Below are positions 37,193 to 46,539 of a stretch of 64,000 nt of DNA, piece after piece. Under the pieces are notes generated by a model. That model was given only the letters and a program-made list of their open reading frames with translations. It was not told where the DNA came from and searched no databases. Made by a program: the position numbers and the translations under genes. Source of the stretch: Methylomarinum vadi. GTDB lineage: Bacteria > Pseudomonadota > Gammaproteobacteria > Methylococcales > Methylomonadaceae. The stretch lies in NCBI RefSeq assembly GCF_000733935.1, contig NZ_JPON01000001.1, forward strand, positions 124,001-188,000, written 5' to 3'. Every line of letters begins with the position of its first letter. Position 1 is the stretch's first letter.

Positions 37193-39115
37193 GTGACTGA
37201 ACTCGACACAATATTCGGCGATGATGGCGCGTTAGCTGCCGTCATTTCCGGATACAGGCCGCGAGCGGCCCAGATAGACATGGCCGAAGCCATCCGGCGG
37301 GCGATCGCCGAAGAACGGAATTTAATCGCCGAGGCGGGCACGGGTACGGGTAAAACCTTTGCCTATTTGATACCCGCGATTCTGTCCGGCAAAAAAGTCA
37401 TTATTTCGACCGGCACCAAGAATCTTCAGGATCAATTGTTCAACAAGGATTTGCCGTTGATCCGCAAGGCGTTGAAAACCACGCCGTTCAAAGCCGCCTT
37501 ACTGAAAGGCCGGGCCAATTATTTGTGTAGTTACCGTCTGGATGTGTCGCTCAATTCTTCATTTGGCCACAACAAGGAGGATGCGCAGGCGTTGGCCAAA
37601 ATCGATGCCTGGGCGAAACGCACCAAAGTCGGCGATATTTCCGAAATCAGTGACGTCAAGGAGGGGGACCCGGTATGGTTTAATGCGACCTCGACGGTGG
37701 ATAATTGCCTGGGCCAGGATTGCCCCGATTATGCCGATTGTTTTCTGGTTAAGGCGCGTAAAAGAGCGCAGGAATCGGATGTCATCGTCGTCAATCATCA
37801 TTTACTGTGTGCCGATTGGTCGATACGGGAAACCGGTTTCGGCGAGTTATTGCCGACTGTCGAGGTGGTGATTATCGACGAGGCCCATCAATTGGCCGAA
37901 ATCGCCTCCAATTTTCTCGGCGTAACCTTGAGCGCCAAGCAACTGAACGATCTAGCCACCGATACCCTGAACGAATATCTCAGCGATGCCAAGGATATGC
38001 CGGAGCTACGCCAAGCCTGCGAGGATCTGCAATTCGATGTCAAGGATTTGCGTTTGGCTTTCGGACTCGAACTGCGCCGCGGCGAATGGAAGGAGATCGA
38101 AGACAATCCGAAAATCTCCGGGGCATTGAATACATTGCATGAACAGCTGCAACGCTTGACCGATCAGTTAGAAATCGCCTCGGTGCGCAGTAAGGGGTTG
38201 GAGTCCTGCTTCGAGCGGGCGGAAGCTTACGAAGCACAGCTGGACAGCATCATTAACGATAGGCATGGCGAATGGATCAAGTGGTATGAAACGCACAGCA
38301 AGACCTTTACGCTGAGCCGGACCCCGTTGGATATCGCCAAAGAATTCAAATCGTTCATGCAGCATCATCAAGCGACCTGGATCTTCACGTCCGCCACGCT
38401 GAGCGTCGCCAATAACTTTGTCCATTTCAGCAAAAACCTCGGTTTGTACGAGGCCGACACCAGGTCTTGGGAGAGCCCGTTCGATTATCCGAATCAATCG
38501 TTGTTTTATCATCCGCGGGGCTTACCTAAACCCGCCGAACCCGATTTTACCGACAAGATCATCGAATTTGCGGTGCCGGTGTTGCAGGCCAGTCGAGGCC
38601 GGGCGTTTTTTCTCTTTACCAGTCATCGCGCCTTGAAGCGTGCGGCCGAATTATTGGAGGACAGGTTGGAATATCCGCTACTGGTGCAGGGGAAGGGTTC
38701 CAAATCCGCTTTGTTAGAAGAGTTTAAACAAAAGGGAAACGCCGTCTTGTTAGCGACTTCCAGCTTCTGGGAAGGGGTCGACGTGCGCGGCGACAGCCTG
38801 TCCTGCGTCATCATCGACAAGCTGCCGTTCGCTTCCCCCGGCGACCCGGTATTGAAGGCGCGATTGAACGCGATGGAACAGCAGGGGCGAAACCCTTTTT
38901 TCGAGTTTCAATTGCCGGCGGCCGTGATCGCGCTGCGTCAGGGAGTCGGTCGTCTGATCCGTGATTTCGACGACAGGGGCGTGTTGATGGTGTGCGACCC
39001 CCGTTTGTTGAAACGCGCTTATGGGCAAATGTTTCTGGATAGCGTGCCGGCCATGCGCCGGACGCGGGATATTGCCGAGGTGCGGCAATTTTTTCAAACA
39101 AAGGTGCAAGCTTGA
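37193..39115 (+). CDS. DinG/YoaA-family ATP-dependent DNA helicase
   Basis: 640 residues from a GTG start. Walker A is AEAGTGTGKT (about residues 44-53), the DEAH box is in VVIIDEAHQL, and four Fe-S cluster cysteines are in NYLCSYR and NCLGQDCPDYADC. The C-terminal helicase domain has GVGRLIRDFDDRGVLMVCDPR. It is an XPD-like 5'-3' helicase used in repair and stalled-fork or R-loop processing. The final codons overlap the TTG start of tsaB, so the two are co-transcribed. YoaA-like is more likely than DinG itself because of gene length and the tsaB neighbour. Confidence 0.9.
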   Translation: MTELDTIFGDDGALAAVISGYRPRAAQIDMAEAIRRAIAEERNLIAEAGTGTGKTFAYLIPAILSGKKVIISTGTKNLQDQLFNKDLPLIRKALKTTPFKAALLKGRANYLCSYRLDVSLNSSFGHNKEDAQALAKIDAWAKRTKVGDISEISDVKEGDPVWFNATSTVDNCLGQDCPDYADCFLVKARKRAQESDVIVVNHHLLCADWSIRETGFGELLPTVEVVIIDEAHQLAEIASNFLGVTLSAKQLNDLATDTLNEYLSDAKDMPELRQACEDLQFDVKDLRLAFGLELRRGEWKEIEDNPKISGALNTLHEQLQRLTDQLEIASVRSKGLESCFERAEAYEAQLDSIINDRHGEWIKWYETHSKTFTLSRTPLDIAKEFKSFMQHHQATWIFTSATLSVANNFVHFSKNLGLYEADTRSWESPFDYPNQSLFYHPRGLPKPAEPDFTDKIIEFAVPVLQASRGRAFFLFTSHRALKRAAELLEDRLEYPLLVQGKGSKSALLEEFKQKGNAVLLATSSFWEGVDVRGDSLSCVIIDKLPFASPGDPVLKARLNAMEQQGRNPFFEFQLPAAVIALRQGVGRLIRDFDDRGVLMVCDPRLLKRAYGQMFLDSVPAMRRTRDIAEVRQFFQTKVQA

Positions 39116-39795
39116 AATTATTAGCAGTGGAAACGTCGACCGAGGCCTGTTCGGCGGCTTTGTATGTCGACGGTGAAATACGGGAAAAATTCGCTCTGGC
39201 GCCGCGCGAACATACCAAATTGATTTTGCCGATGATCGACGAATTGATGAGCGAAGCGCAATTATTGCCGCAACAATTAAATGCATTGGCGTTCAGCTGC
39301 GGGCCGGGGTCCTTTACCGGCGTCAGAATCGCCACCGGCATCGTTCAGGGTATCGCCTTCGGCGCCGATTTGCCCGTCGTTCCGGTCTCGACGCTGGCGG
39401 CCATCGCCCAGGATTTTTTTAACGATAATCCCATCAATATTTCTTTTACCGCGATGGATGCGCGCATGGGAGAGATATTCTGGGGCGTCTATCAGAAAGA
39501 CCAGCAAGGTTTTGCCCGTTTGCTGGGCCAGGAGGCGGTGACGCCCGCGGTAAAGGTGACTTTCCCGGAAATCGCCGGCGCCGGCGTCGGTTCCGGATGG
39601 GCTGTGTATCGCGCGGAGCTGGCCAATCGTTTGGGCTCTTTGTTGCTAACGACGGAGGCGGAAAAGCTGCCCAGGGCGGCGGCGATCGTTCAACTGGGCG
39701 CCGACGGCTATGTTAATGGCGAAGCCGTGGCGGTGGAACAGGCCATGCCGGTTTATTTGCGCGATAAAGTTGCGAAAAAAGAATCGGAAAGATAG
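39112..39795 (+). CDS. tsaB: tRNA threonylcarbamoyladenosine biosynthesis protein TsaB
   Basis: 227 residues beginning with the ASKHA-fold signature LAVETSTEACSAAL and containing SCGPGSFTGVRIATG. TsaB is the inactive partner that forms the TsaBDE complex making t6A37 in tRNAs. The TTG start overlaps the helicase stop by 4 bp. A YciO/TsaC-like gene follows 26 bp downstream, a related threonylcarbamoyl-AMP function. Confidence 0.93.
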   Translation: MKLLAVETSTEACSAALYVDGEIREKFALAPREHTKLILPMIDELMSEAQLLPQQLNALAFSCGPGSFTGVRIATGIVQGIAFGADLPVVPVSTLAAIAQDFFNDNPINISFTAMDARMGEIFWGVYQKDQQGFARLLGQEAVTPAVKVTFPEIAGAGVGSGWAVYRAELANRLGSLLLTTEAEKLPRAAAIVQLGADGYVNGEAVAVEQAMPVYLRDKVAKKESER

Positions 39796-39821
39796 GTTAC
39801 AATAAACGCTTTAAATTCTGA

Positions 39822-40451
39822 ATGACGACCATGGCGCAGTTTTTTGCAATACATCCGGATAATCCGCAATTGCGATTAATCAATCAGACGGTTGAGATTA
39901 TTCGTCAAGGTGGGGTAATCGTCTATCCAACCGACTCTTCCTACGCCATTGCCTGTCATATCGGCGACAAGCAAGCGTTGGATAGAATCAAGCGTATTCG
40001 TCGTTTGGATGATAAACATAATTTCACGTTGGCCTGCAAGGATTTAGTCCAAGTCTCCAACTTCACCAAGATTGGCAACGACGCATTCCGCTTGATCAAA
40101 ACCCTGACGCCCGGGCCGTTTACGTTTATTCTCGATGCAACGAAAGAAGTGCCGCGACGCCTGCAGCACCCGAGAAAGAAAACCATCGGTATTCGCGTTC
40201 CCGATAATAAAACCGCCTTGTTGTTATTAGAGGAATTGGGGGAGCCGTTGATCACCGCGACCATGTCCTTACCGGGCAAGACTGACGCGATGACCGATCC
40301 CTATGAAATTCGAGATCGTTTGGAAAAGGAAGTGGATTTGATCATCGATGCCGGCATTATCGAAAGCCAGGATACGACTATCATCGCCTGCGATAATAAT
40401 CAGCTCGAAATCGTCAGGCAGGGTATCGGCCAGGCGCCAATGCTGGATTAA
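39822..40451 (+). CDS. YciO/Sua5-family putative threonylcarbamoyl-AMP synthase
   Basis: 209 residues with the YrdC fold. VIVYPTDSSYAIAC (about 33-46) is the nucleotide-binding start, and KTLTPGPFTFILDAT and IGIRVPDN follow. The sequence type matches YciO rather than TsaC or full-length Sua5: it has LPGKTDAMTDPYEIRDRL and no C-terminal domain. TsaC-type enzymes make threonylcarbamoyl-AMP for t6A; the activity of YciO proteins is weaker and its role less certain. Placement after tsaB supports a link to tRNA modification. Confidence 0.85.
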   Translation: MTTMAQFFAIHPDNPQLRLINQTVEIIRQGGVIVYPTDSSYAIACHIGDKQALDRIKRIRRLDDKHNFTLACKDLVQVSNFTKIGNDAFRLIKTLTPGPFTFILDATKEVPRRLQHPRKKTIGIRVPDNKTALLLLEELGEPLITATMSLPGKTDAMTDPYEIRDRLEKEVDLIIDAGIIESQDTTIIACDNNQLEIVRQGIGQAPMLD

Positions 40452-40471
40452 CCATCACCGGAAATCAGCTT

Positions 40472-41125
40472 ATGATGAATGAACTTACTTTGATCCAGCG
40501 TATCGTCGTATGGATTTTACCGGTCATTTTCGCCATTACCGTGCACGAGGTCGCGCACGGTTGGGTGGCGAAACAATTTGGCGACAAGACGGCCTATTAT
40601 CAAGGCAGGTTGACGCTGAATCCGCTTAAACATATCGATTGGCTCGGCACCATCGTCATTCCGGGATTGTTGTTGTTGACGTTCACCGGGTTCATTTTCG
40701 GCTGGGCCAAGCCGGTGCCGGTCGATCCCCGCTATTTCAAGAACCCCCGCAAGGATATGGCTTTCGTGGCGCTGGCTGGGCCGATGGCCAATCTGATTAT
40801 GGCGATAGGATGGGCATTGCTGGCCAGGTGTGGGGTGTTGTTAAACGTTGAATTTATCTCGCTTCCGTTTATTTACATGGGAATTGCCGGTATTTCCATC
40901 AATCTGGTACTGGCCTTGATTAACTTGCTACCGATACCGCCGTTGGATGGTAGTCGCATTATCACGGCATTTCTTTCCCACAGGATGGCCTGGCAATACA
41001 ACCGTTTGGAACGTTACGGTTTTTTCATTCTGTTGATTTTGCTAATGACGGGGGGCTTGGGGATGATTCTTGCCTATCCGATGTATTATGCCCAGCAGAT
41101 ATTTTTTGCCCTGGCTGGCCTTTAG
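40472..41125 (+). CDS. Site-2 protease-family (M50) membrane metalloprotease
   Basis: 217 residues, with five or six membrane segments. The zinc motif HEVAHG (residues 25-30) and the third ligand in NLLPIPPLDGSR are both present. It belongs to the short M50 group without PDZ or CBS domains, often found beside scpA. Substrates are unknown. Tight spacing to both neighbours suggests one operon. Confidence 0.88.
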   Translation: MMNELTLIQRIVVWILPVIFAITVHEVAHGWVAKQFGDKTAYYQGRLTLNPLKHIDWLGTIVIPGLLLLTFTGFIFGWAKPVPVDPRYFKNPRKDMAFVALAGPMANLIMAIGWALLARCGVLLNVEFISLPFIYMGIAGISINLVLALINLLPIPPLDGSRIITAFLSHRMAWQYNRLERYGFFILLILLMTGGLGMILAYPMYYAQQIFFALAGL

Positions 41126-41147
41126 TTTGCAATAAAAGCCTGTAGCC

Positions 41148-41957
41148 TTGACTGAACAACAACTGGAAACGCCGGAACAGCCGCAACCTTTCGCCAAGGT
41201 TTTGGGCATGCCCTATCAGGACATGCCGGAGGATCTCTACATTCCACCCGATGCCCTGGAAGTGTTTCTGGATGCCTTCGAAGGGCCGCTGGATTTGTTG
41301 CTATATTTGATTCGGAAACAGAATATGGATATCCTCAATATTCCGATTGCCCAAATTACGCAGCAATATATTCGCTATATCGAGATGATGGACGCCTTGC
41401 GTTTGGAGTTGGCGGCGGAATACTTGGTCATGGCGGCATTATTGGCGGAAATAAAATCCAGAATGTTGCTGCCCAGGCAGGCGGAGGAAGAAGACGAGGA
41501 GGACGATCCGCGCGCCTATTTGATCCGTAAATTGCAGGAATACGAAGCGATCAAAAAGGTAGCGGAACAAATCGATCAATTGCCCAGAAACGAACGGGAT
41601 GTGTTTGATGCGGCCGTCGATGTATCGACGATCAGTGTGCGGCAAGTCTTACCGGATGTACAATTAAAAGAAATGCTGCTGGCATTTCAAGACGTGCTCA
41701 AGAGAGCAGAACAACTCAGCCACCATCAAATCACCAAGGAGCCTTTATCAGTCCGTGAACGAATGGCAGCCATTTTGGAAAAACTTAACCGGCCAGATAG
41801 CCTCCCTTTCTCAGCGTTATTTAGCCGGCACGAAGGAAAAAGCGGGGTGGTTGTCTCGTTTCTTGCCATCCTCGAACTCAGCAAGGAAGGACTCATCGAT
41901 ATCCTCCAATCCGGTCCCTGCGAGGACATCCGAATCCAACGCAGAGCCCAAGCCTGA
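41148..41957 (+). CDS. scpA: Segregation and condensation protein A
   Basis: 269 residues from a TTG start. The conserved kleisin start FEGPLDLLLYLIRKQNMDILNIPIAQIT and the C-terminal winged-helix region (SLPFSALFSRHEGKSGVVVSFLAILELSKEGLI) are both complete. ScpA bridges SMC heads and, with ScpB, compacts chromosomes. It overlaps the next frame (scpB) by up to 203 bp depending on the scpB start. Confidence 0.93.
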   Translation: MTEQQLETPEQPQPFAKVLGMPYQDMPEDLYIPPDALEVFLDAFEGPLDLLLYLIRKQNMDILNIPIAQITQQYIRYIEMMDALRLELAAEYLVMAALLAEIKSRMLLPRQAEEEDEEDDPRAYLIRKLQEYEAIKKVAEQIDQLPRNERDVFDAAVDVSTISVRQVLPDVQLKEMLLAFQDVLKRAEQLSHHQITKEPLSVRERMAAILEKLNRPDSLPFSALFSRHEGKSGVVVSFLAILELSKEGLIDILQSGPCEDIRIQRRAQA

Positions 41958-42798
41958 GGTTAGTGCCGTCGTCCGGCCGAAACCCAAACCGAAACCAAAG
42001 AAAAAAACACCGCTGCCAGTAGTTCAACAAAACAGTCAGCCGTCCTCCGAACCGGCCACTATCCAGGAAAGCGAACCGGAACCGCACGAGCAACACGAAA
42101 ATAATCCGATAGAGTTTGATGTGAACACCAAGCGCATTGTCGAAGCGATTTTATTTGCAGCCAATAGGACCATGACGGTCACGCAAATACAACACGTTTT
42201 TCCTGAATTGGAACAACCGGACCTTAAGGACATTCAGGCGGCGATCGATTCGATCATGGAAGATTACAGCGATAGGCCGGTGGGGTTGAAAAAACTGGCC
42301 AGCGGTTACCGTTTTCAGGTCAAGGAAGGGATGGCGCCCTGGATTTCCAGATTATTCGAGGAAAAACCGCCGAAATACTCACGCGCGCTATTGGAAACCC
42401 TTTCCATCATTGCCTACCGGCAGCCGGTTACGCGTGGCGAAATCGAGGACATACGCGGTGTCAGCGTGAGTTCTCAGATCGTTAGAACTTTACTGGATAG
42501 GGAATGGATTCGCGTCATTGCCCACAAGGAAGTTCCGGGCCGGCCGGCCTTGTACGGCACCACTAAACAATTTCTGGATTATTTTAATTTATCGTCATTA
42601 GATGAACTGCCGACCATGGAAGAAATCAGGGATTCCGAACAGGACGGCGAACCCCTTGCAGCAACAGAACCAACCGAACGTGAGAAACAAGAAGCAACGG
42701 CCGAAGCCGAAAACAAAGAATCAGAAACAACCTCAGATGAAGCGTTCTCCAAGGCAGAAGCCGACATCAGCCCGCCCGAGAACAACACCATCCACTAA
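41755..42798 (+). CDS. scpB: Segregation and condensation protein B
   Basis: The winged-helix core runs from NTKRIVEAILFAANRTMTV to GRPALYGTTKQFLDYF and includes ALLETLSIIAYRQPVTRGEIEDIRG, the ScpB signature. An acidic, low-complexity tail follows. The frame is open from a GTG at 41755, giving 347 residues with a Pro/Lys-rich extension and a 203-bp overlap with scpA. A later GTG (42121) would begin at the core, giving about 225 residues. No ribosome site decides the matter, so treat the 5' end as uncertain. The product is the SMC-ScpAB partner. Confidence 0.88.
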   Translation: MNEWQPFWKNLTGQIASLSQRYLAGTKEKAGWLSRFLPSSNSARKDSSISSNPVPARTSESNAEPKPEVSAVVRPKPKPKPKKKTPLPVVQQNSQPSSEPATIQESEPEPHEQHENNPIEFDVNTKRIVEAILFAANRTMTVTQIQHVFPELEQPDLKDIQAAIDSIMEDYSDRPVGLKKLASGYRFQVKEGMAPWISRLFEEKPPKYSRALLETLSIIAYRQPVTRGEIEDIRGVSVSSQIVRTLLDREWIRVIAHKEVPGRPALYGTTKQFLDYFNLSSLDELPTMEEIRDSEQDGEPLAATEPTEREKQEATAEAENKESETTSDEAFSKAEADISPPENNTIH

Positions 42799-43567
42799 CA
42801 AAGGCAGAATTGATGCGGGCGAACGCATCCAAAAGGTGTTGGCGCGCGGCGGCATGGGCTCGAGGCGCGAAATCGAACGCTGGATCGAAGAAGGCCGGTT
42901 TACCGTCAATGGTGAAAAGGTCACTCATGGCTATCGTTTGAGGGAAGGTGATCATCTGCTGTTGAACGGGAGGGTCGTCAAATGGGAAAAATATACCGAA
43001 CAGCCCACTCGGGTCCTGGTTTACCATAAACCTGTCGGGGAAGTGGTTTCCCGCCGCGATCCCGAGGGCCGCCCCGTGGTCTTCACCCAATTGCCGCGAT
43101 TGACGGTCGGGCGCTGGATCGCCGTCGGGCGTCTCGATATCAACACCTCCGGGTTGTTGTTGGTGACCAATAACGGCGAATTGGCCAATTTGTTGATGCA
43201 CCCTTCCACCGAAATCGAACGGGAATACGCCGTGCGCATTCTTGGCGAAGTCAGCGACGACATGCTCGAGCGCCTTAAAACCGGTGTCGAGTTGGAAGAT
43301 GGCGAGGCGCATTTCGACGACATCCGGTTTTATGCTGGCGAGGGCGCCAATAAATGGTTTCATGTTGTGGTCAAGGAAGGGCGCAACCGTCTGGTTAGAA
43401 GGCTATGGGAATCGCAAAGCGTCAAGGTCAGCCGTTTGAAGCGTGTCCGCTATGGGCCGGCCATGCTTCCGGAACGAATCAAACCGCATTCTTTCTACGA
43501 ACTCACCGCCGATGAGTTGAAGATGCTAATGGAATTTGCCGGGATGAAAGCGGAAAAAGGGCATTGA
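42737..43567 (+). CDS. rluB: 23S rRNA pseudouridine synthase (RluB type)
   Basis: 276 residues from ATG 42737, overlapping the scpB end by 62 bp. An N-terminal S4 domain (RIQKVLARGGMGSRREIERWIEEGRFTVNG) precedes the RsuA-type catalytic domain with the active Asp in GRLDINTSGLLLVTN. RluB modifies U2605 of 23S rRNA. The first 25 residues are basic and low-complexity. The scpA-scpB-rluB order is common in gammaproteobacteria. Confidence 0.9.
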   Translation: MKRSPRQKPTSARPRTTPSTNKGRIDAGERIQKVLARGGMGSRREIERWIEEGRFTVNGEKVTHGYRLREGDHLLLNGRVVKWEKYTEQPTRVLVYHKPVGEVVSRRDPEGRPVVFTQLPRLTVGRWIAVGRLDINTSGLLLVTNNGELANLLMHPSTEIEREYAVRILGEVSDDMLERLKTGVELEDGEAHFDDIRFYAGEGANKWFHVVVKEGRNRLVRRLWESQSVKVSRLKRVRYGPAMLPERIKPHSFYELTADELKMLMEFAGMKAEKGH

Positions 43568-43697
43568 TTTGCATTCCATACCCCGTGAATTGGCAAAAGC
43601 CTAGCCATGATAATGTAAGGTATCGATAGGCTTTATCGGTTCAGTTCATGTTTTCTAATCATTAAGCTTTTTATCTTAGGGGCTTAGAATCCGGAGC

Positions 43698-44864
43698 ATG
43701 TCGATTACATTCATCGCAGCAGACAATCACATCGCGATCATGGCGGTTCTTTTCTCGATCGCCGCCCTGGGCTTCCTGGCTGAGCGAACGCGCCTGGGCG
43801 CTCAGCTGACCGGCACGGTCGTCGTGATTCTCAGCGCGATTGTCGCGGCAAATGCCGGTTTGCTTCCTCATCAAGCGCCGGCCTACGATTTCGTTTTTTC
43901 TTACTTCGTTCCGGTCTTGATACCTTTGTTTCTGTTCAAGGCCGATCTGCGCCGTATCTTTTTCGAAATCACAAGGACGACTATGGCTTTTTTGCTAGCC
44001 TGCGTCGGCACGGTCGGCGGCGTGATCGTCGCCATAACTTTGTTGGATCTGACCAATCTGGCCAACGGCGCGACGATCGATCCTTCCTTGCGCGAACCGG
44101 CGATTGCCGGACTGTTCTCGTCGACTTATATCGGCGGTTCGGTGAACTATGCCGCGCTCGGTGAGATTACCGGCCTGCGCGAGGACGCTTCGTTCTTTGC
44201 CGCCGCGACGGCGACGGACAATCTATTCAGCGCCTTGTATTTGGTCCTGTTGGCCATGCTGCCGGGATGGCGCTGGCTGGCAAACCGGTTTCAGCCCAGA
44301 GACCACGATAATTCGGAAAGAGAGCATGGGCCGGAACATTCGAGTAGTCCGGAAGCCTTGGCCGCTTCGTTGGCGCTGGCGTTATTGATCGTGGCTACAG
44401 CGGACGCTTTGGCGGAGTGGCTGCATGCGCCTGATTGGCGCTATGCCTTGATTACCGTGTTAACACTGTTGCCGGCGACACTGTTTCCTCGGCAGATGGC
44501 AAAACTGCATGGCGGATACGAACTGGCGATTCCGTTGGCGTTCGTTTTTTTCGCGGCGATCGCCGCCGGCGCCGATGTTATGGCGATGGTCGAGATCGCC
44601 CCTTTACTGGTTTTGTTGGTGCTGATACTGTTGTTCGTTCATGCTTTGATAACCTTCGGTTTAGGGGCGTTATTCGGATTCTCGCTACCGGAGCTGATTA
44701 CCGCTTCCAATGCCGCGGTGTTGGGCGCGACAACGGCGCCGGCCCTGGCGGTGGCCAAGGGTTGGAAGGACTTGGTCATGCCAGGAGTGCTGGTGGGCGT
44801 GTTCGGTTATGCCTTGGGAACGTTGATTGGTACCGCCGTTTTTAGATTCTGTTGTTGGTTCTAA
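43698..44864 (+). CDS. DUF819-family membrane protein
   Basis: 388 residues with about ten membrane segments. VPVLIPLFLFKADLRRI and the central SSTYIGGSVNYAALGE with TATDNLFSALY are typical of DUF819 (YjcL-type) proteins, probable transporters of unknown substrate. A His/Asp/Glu-rich cytoplasmic loop lies near residues 205-220. It is the last gene before the integrative element; 44865-45149 holds no gene. Confidence 0.8.
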   Translation: MSITFIAADNHIAIMAVLFSIAALGFLAERTRLGAQLTGTVVVILSAIVAANAGLLPHQAPAYDFVFSYFVPVLIPLFLFKADLRRIFFEITRTTMAFLLACVGTVGGVIVAITLLDLTNLANGATIDPSLREPAIAGLFSSTYIGGSVNYAALGEITGLREDASFFAAATATDNLFSALYLVLLAMLPGWRWLANRFQPRDHDNSEREHGPEHSSSPEALAASLALALLIVATADALAEWLHAPDWRYALITVLTLLPATLFPRQMAKLHGGYELAIPLAFVFFAAIAAGADVMAMVEIAPLLVLLVLILLFVHALITFGLGALFGFSLPELITASNAAVLGATTAPALAVAKGWKDLVMPGVLVGVFGYALGTLIGTAVFRFCCWF

Positions 44865-45149
44865 GGCTTGGAAACAATACTTAAGCGATATTCGTGACAT
44901 CTAAAAGTGAGAAATGGCGACCAGGGTTTAGAGACGCATCGAGCGGGTGAGCTCTGAACTAGATATTCGCAAAATCGGGGGAGTTGTTCATGACTCCATT
45001 TGCAGCTTTTAGCAGCCCGTAGAGAACTAAAGTAGTAGGGCAATTGCGAATTAAAGTTTAGGAAAGAAGGGTAAGATTAGCGACAATTAACGCTTTAATA
45101 CGCAGTTAATTAGGCTTGTCTAAGCGATTGATTTCTAGAAAATTGGATT

Positions 45150-45172
45150 TATGGTGCCGAGGAGAGGACTTG
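45150..45172 (+). repeat. attL of the tRNA-Leu element
   Basis: 23-bp duplicate of the tRNA-Leu 3' end (CCGAGGAGAGGACTTG at its core). Homology to the tRNA stops after 45172. Confidence 0.92.
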
Positions 45173-45228
45173 GCACCAATGTTCTGTATCTAATTGTTTC
45201 AACGGGTTATTTCTCTCCGATTTCGTTA

Positions 45229-45250
45229 GTGTCACACACCTGTGTGACAC
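45229..45250. promoter_or_regulatory. Perfect palindrome near attL
   Basis: GTGTCACACA-CC-TGTGTGACAC. A related sequence, GTCACGCACCTGTGT, lies at the other end, over the integrase start (52357-52371). It is a likely binding site for an element-encoded protein. Confidence 0.6.
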
Positions 45251-45266
45251 ACTTCAAGCGTGATTG

Positions 45267-45283
45267 TTGAGAACGGTTCTCAA
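45267..45283. promoter_or_regulatory. Operator-like palindrome overlapping the first gene's ribosome site
   Basis: TTGAGAAC-G-GTTCTCAA ends 3 bp before the ATG at 45287. A bound repressor here would block translation initiation or transcription of that gene. Confidence 0.55.
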
Positions 45284-45286
45284 TAG

Positions 45287-45955
45287 ATGTTCCTGTATGC
45301 TGGTGTGCTGGAAACAGATGGGACACTTCGTTTTCTGGTAATCTATAACCCTCTAAAAACAACGGACATAAGAATGGATTTCTTCAACGGTTTCTCTTGG
45401 GCAATGCCCAAAGCGTTTGCTGATGCTCTTGCTGCTTGCCAGTTTGAGGAGGGGGATACTCTCTACGATACGCAGAAAGCGTATGGTGGCGATTGGGGGG
45501 ATGCTAAAAAGCATATCCACTACCACATACAGGTAAGGGAACCCGCAAGGGGTTCTACTGGTTCAAGGGAAATCTCTGGTTCTGTGTTCAATAAGAATTG
45601 GGATAGTGAGGTTTTCTTTGAGTTGGTAAATCACAAGGAACGAGTAATCCCGCAATTTATCCGTACCACACAAGGCAGATTGTATTCTGCTTTATGGCAT
45701 GGTGATTTATCTCTGCTGGATGACAAACTGCCTAATCCAAAGAAACCTATTCAATTACGGGATGTAAATAAGAACCTGAAAGATACTATTCCTTTCGCAA
45801 AGGAACTTGCTGGTTCTAATCCTGTATTCGTTATGGCAAGGGATTTTTCTAATACCATATCCACAACTAAACACCTGAATGTGAAAAGCACCCTTCATTA
45901 CAACTTTGGTGCGGCTAATCATTCTTTCAATGTAGGTGAAACCAAAGAAAGGTGA
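45287..45955 (+). CDS. Hypothetical protein of the tRNA-Leu element
   Basis: 222 residues, soluble, with no recognised domain. Features visible are KKHIHYHIQVREPARG (His-rich strand) and a Lys/Asn-rich C-terminus. Seventeen bases encoding VLETDG (45307-45323) also occur in the element's recombinase gene (from about 47973), a possible sign of past recombination. No ribosome site is clear; an internal ATG (45374) would give a shorter protein. A palindromic operator lies immediately upstream. Confidence 0.5.
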   Translation: MFLYAGVLETDGTLRFLVIYNPLKTTDIRMDFFNGFSWAMPKAFADALAACQFEEGDTLYDTQKAYGGDWGDAKKHIHYHIQVREPARGSTGSREISGSVFNKNWDSEVFFELVNHKERVIPQFIRTTQGRLYSALWHGDLSLLDDKLPNPKKPIQLRDVNKNLKDTIPFAKELAGSNPVFVMARDFSNTISTTKHLNVKSTLHYNFGAANHSFNVGETKER

Positions 45956-46000
45956 TTGTTGCGTATTCTGTTCCTATGGCACTGTGCCTTGCCCACCTAT

Positions 46001-46309
46001 TCAGGAAAGTGGTGATGGTTGCTGTTGCGGTTCCTGAACCATCTTACCCGCATCCATAAAAGCCAAGTCCAATTCTGGATTACAGTTTTCACCAGCGAAT
46101 TCAACAACCCGCTGAATATAGTCCTTCAAAATTAAATCCAAAGTATCCTGTTCAGTCATATCAAGATATGAACAGCAAGCCTTGAAACGAGTTTTGGTTT
46201 CACTATTACAAGCAATGTTGAAACGGGCGTCATATTCAATCTGGTAATTGCTACGTTGAAACCGTTTCAACTTGCCTGATGGTGTCAAGTAATCCTGTGG
46301 GTTGTTCAA
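46001..46309 (-). CDS. Ribbon-helix-helix-like small protein
   Basis: 102 residues from a TTG start with AAGGA upstream. FNIACNSETKTRFKACCSYLDMTEQDTLDLILKDYI has the strand-helix-helix pattern of Arc/MetJ-type DNA-binding proteins, often regulators or relaxosome parts on mobile elements. It follows a 56-residue ORF with 10 bp spacing. Confidence 0.55.
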   Translation of the reverse strand: MNNPQDYLTPSGKLKRFQRSNYQIEYDARFNIACNSETKTRFKACCSYLDMTEQDTLDLILKDYIQRVVEFAGENCNPELDLAFMDAGKMVQEPQQQPSPLS

Positions 46310-46319
46310 CTGGTAATCC

Positions 46320-46490
46320 TTATTTCACGCCAATCAATACGGTTTTCTGATTTCGCTTTACGAAATCACGGATTTCATTTTGCTTGGATGCTGCCTTGTT
46401 CTTTGGGATTTCAAGCACTTCAACATTTTCATCCTTGATGTTGCTTGGTAGTAGTTTATTGATGGTTCTGAAAAATGAATGTGAAAGCAT
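46320..46490 (-). CDS. Small hypothetical protein (56 aa)
   Basis: ATG at 46490, stop at 46320. The product starts MLSHSFFRTINKLL and ends RNQKTVLIGVK, basic, with no family recognised. It is the first gene of a two-gene leftward unit with the RHH-like protein. The unit diverges from the structured noncoding region starting about 50 bp to its right. Confidence 0.45.
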   Translation of the reverse strand: MLSHSFFRTINKLLPSNIKDENVEVLEIPKNKAASKQNEIRDFVKRNQKTVLIGVK

Positions 46491-46539
46491 AGGTTTATTC
46501 CTCGTTGTTGGTATTATTTAGGGGGCTGTAGAACCAGTT

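Noticed and set aside
45287-45955. Relaxase or replication initiator on the element
   Set aside because: HIHYHIQ superficially resembles a HUH motif, but there is no catalytic tyrosine context or family pattern, so it is left as hypothetical.
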